NCBI GenBank assembly: GCA_021809305.1
Contig: JAKBAF010000111.1
Span: forward strand, 1-5,216
Source of the DNA: a bacterium
GTDB lineage: Bacteria; Chlamydiota; Chlamydiia; Chlamydiales; JAFEGQ01
Length of the DNA stretch: 5,216 bases
Reading direction: 5' to 3'
Below the pieces are notes generated by a model. The model saw nothing but the letters and a program-made list of their open reading frames with translations, made no database searches and was not told where the DNA came from. Made by a program: the position numbers and the translations under genes. Below are positions 4,884-5,216 of this stretch, in pieces (position 1 is the stretch's first letter; every line of letters starts with the position of its first letter).

Positions 4884-5216
4884 ACCCTCTCTCCTTCGTT
4901 TAAGCCCGAGAGAACCTCGGCAAAGTCTTCATTGCTAGCGCCTATTTCAACACGGCGCCGCTCGTAACCACGCCTCTTTGGCATGTAACAGTGGGCGGCT
5001 CCCTCTATCTCAAATAGGGCGTGTATGGGAATTGAGATCTGGCCCTTAATCTGTTTAGTATTGATCACCGACCGAGCGGTCATTCCAGGCCTAAGCCGCT
5101 TATCGGCCCCGTTTAGCCCGATGCGAACCTCAAAGTGCTTCTCCTCTCCCGTACGCCCCGAATCGGCAAGGGCTAGAACTCCAATTGCTAAGACATTGCC
5201 CTGAAAGCGGAGGTGG
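4850..5216 (-). CDS. Periplasmic adaptor of the ABC exporter, MacA/HlyD type (C-terminal part only)
   Basis: Only the last 121 residues are in the window; the 5' part lies beyond 5216. The open frame runs uninterrupted from the window edge to TAG at 4852. The visible part has the membrane-fusion-protein C-terminal pattern: FEVRIGLNGADKRLRPGMTA, where an (F)EV-strand leads to the LRPGM turn and a beta strand (ARSVI), then IPIHALFEIEG and a final strand region ending LNEGERVCLTAP. In MacA-like adaptors this part forms the membrane-proximal domain next to the permease, while the missing part would hold the N-terminal anchor, hairpin and lipoyl domain. An internal ATG at 5083 is not a start; the family motif continues upstream of it. 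No outer-membrane TolC-type gene is visible here. Confidence 0.88.
   Translation of the reverse strand, partial: HLRFQGNVLAIGVLALADSGRTGEEKHFEVRIGLNGADKRLRPGMTARSVINTKQIKGQISIPIHALFEIEGAAHCYMPKRRGYERRRVEIGASNEDFAEVLSGLNEGERVCLTAPMQKSE
4891..4896 (-). promoter_or_regulatory. Ribosome binding site that decides the GTG start of the ATPase
   Basis: In gene sense AAGGAG lies 7 nt before GTG 4883, inside the 3' end of the adaptor gene. It justifies a non-ATG start and the 34-nt gene overlap. Confidence 0.75.

Noticed and set aside
4850..5083. ATG 5083 as the start of a small 77-residue gene
   Set aside because: The reading frame continues without a stop to 5216, and the LRPGM motif of the HlyD/MacA family spans this Met, so it is internal to a larger adaptor gene.

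Overview
The window holds six minus-strand genes read from high to low coordinates, plus one small non-coding transposable element. Base composition is near 50% G+C in the genes and clearly AT-richer in the promoter-like gaps. It looks like bacterial chromosome with accessory character. The taxon cannot be fixed from this sequence. The Cys-rich secreted proteins and the small hydrophobic 142-residue protein remind me of environmental Chlamydiota, but that is a weak impression.

Right part (2953-5216): an export operon with tight translational coupling. It consists of the C-terminal 121 residues of a MacA/HlyD-type periplasmic adaptor (cut by the window edge), a complete MacB/LolD-type ABC ATPase (GTG start, 34-nt overlap with the adaptor) and a complete MacB/FtsX-type permease (TTG start, 4-nt overlap with the ATPase). 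In the classic MacB the ATPase and permease are fused; here they are two genes. Together they should form an ATP-driven exporter of the MacAB/YknXYZ kind. The substrate is unknown.

Middle (1915-2952): an AT-rich gap with a candidate promoter, a 142-residue protein of unknown function with an internal ten-residue motif repeated exactly 100 residues apart, a hairpin after its stop codon, and then a 295-bp MITE-like element (2039-2333). The element has 32/33-bp terminal inverted repeats, a 9-bp target duplication (TTATTTCGC) and a hairpin-rich palindromic core with four 18-nt mini-hairpins.

Left part (219-1914): two tandem paralogous genes for exported proteins. Both have a 30-residue signal peptide ending in A|ISP, a Cys-rich segment, a glycine-rich hydrophobic segment opening with LKDAAI, Gly-X-Y collagen triplets (seven in one, about two in the other) and a probable beta-rich C-terminal domain. 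A 23-bp sequence with two mismatches lies upstream of both, suggesting shared control. The MITE sits about 20 bp upstream of that motif for the 1114-1914 gene. Positions 1-218 hold nothing I can support.
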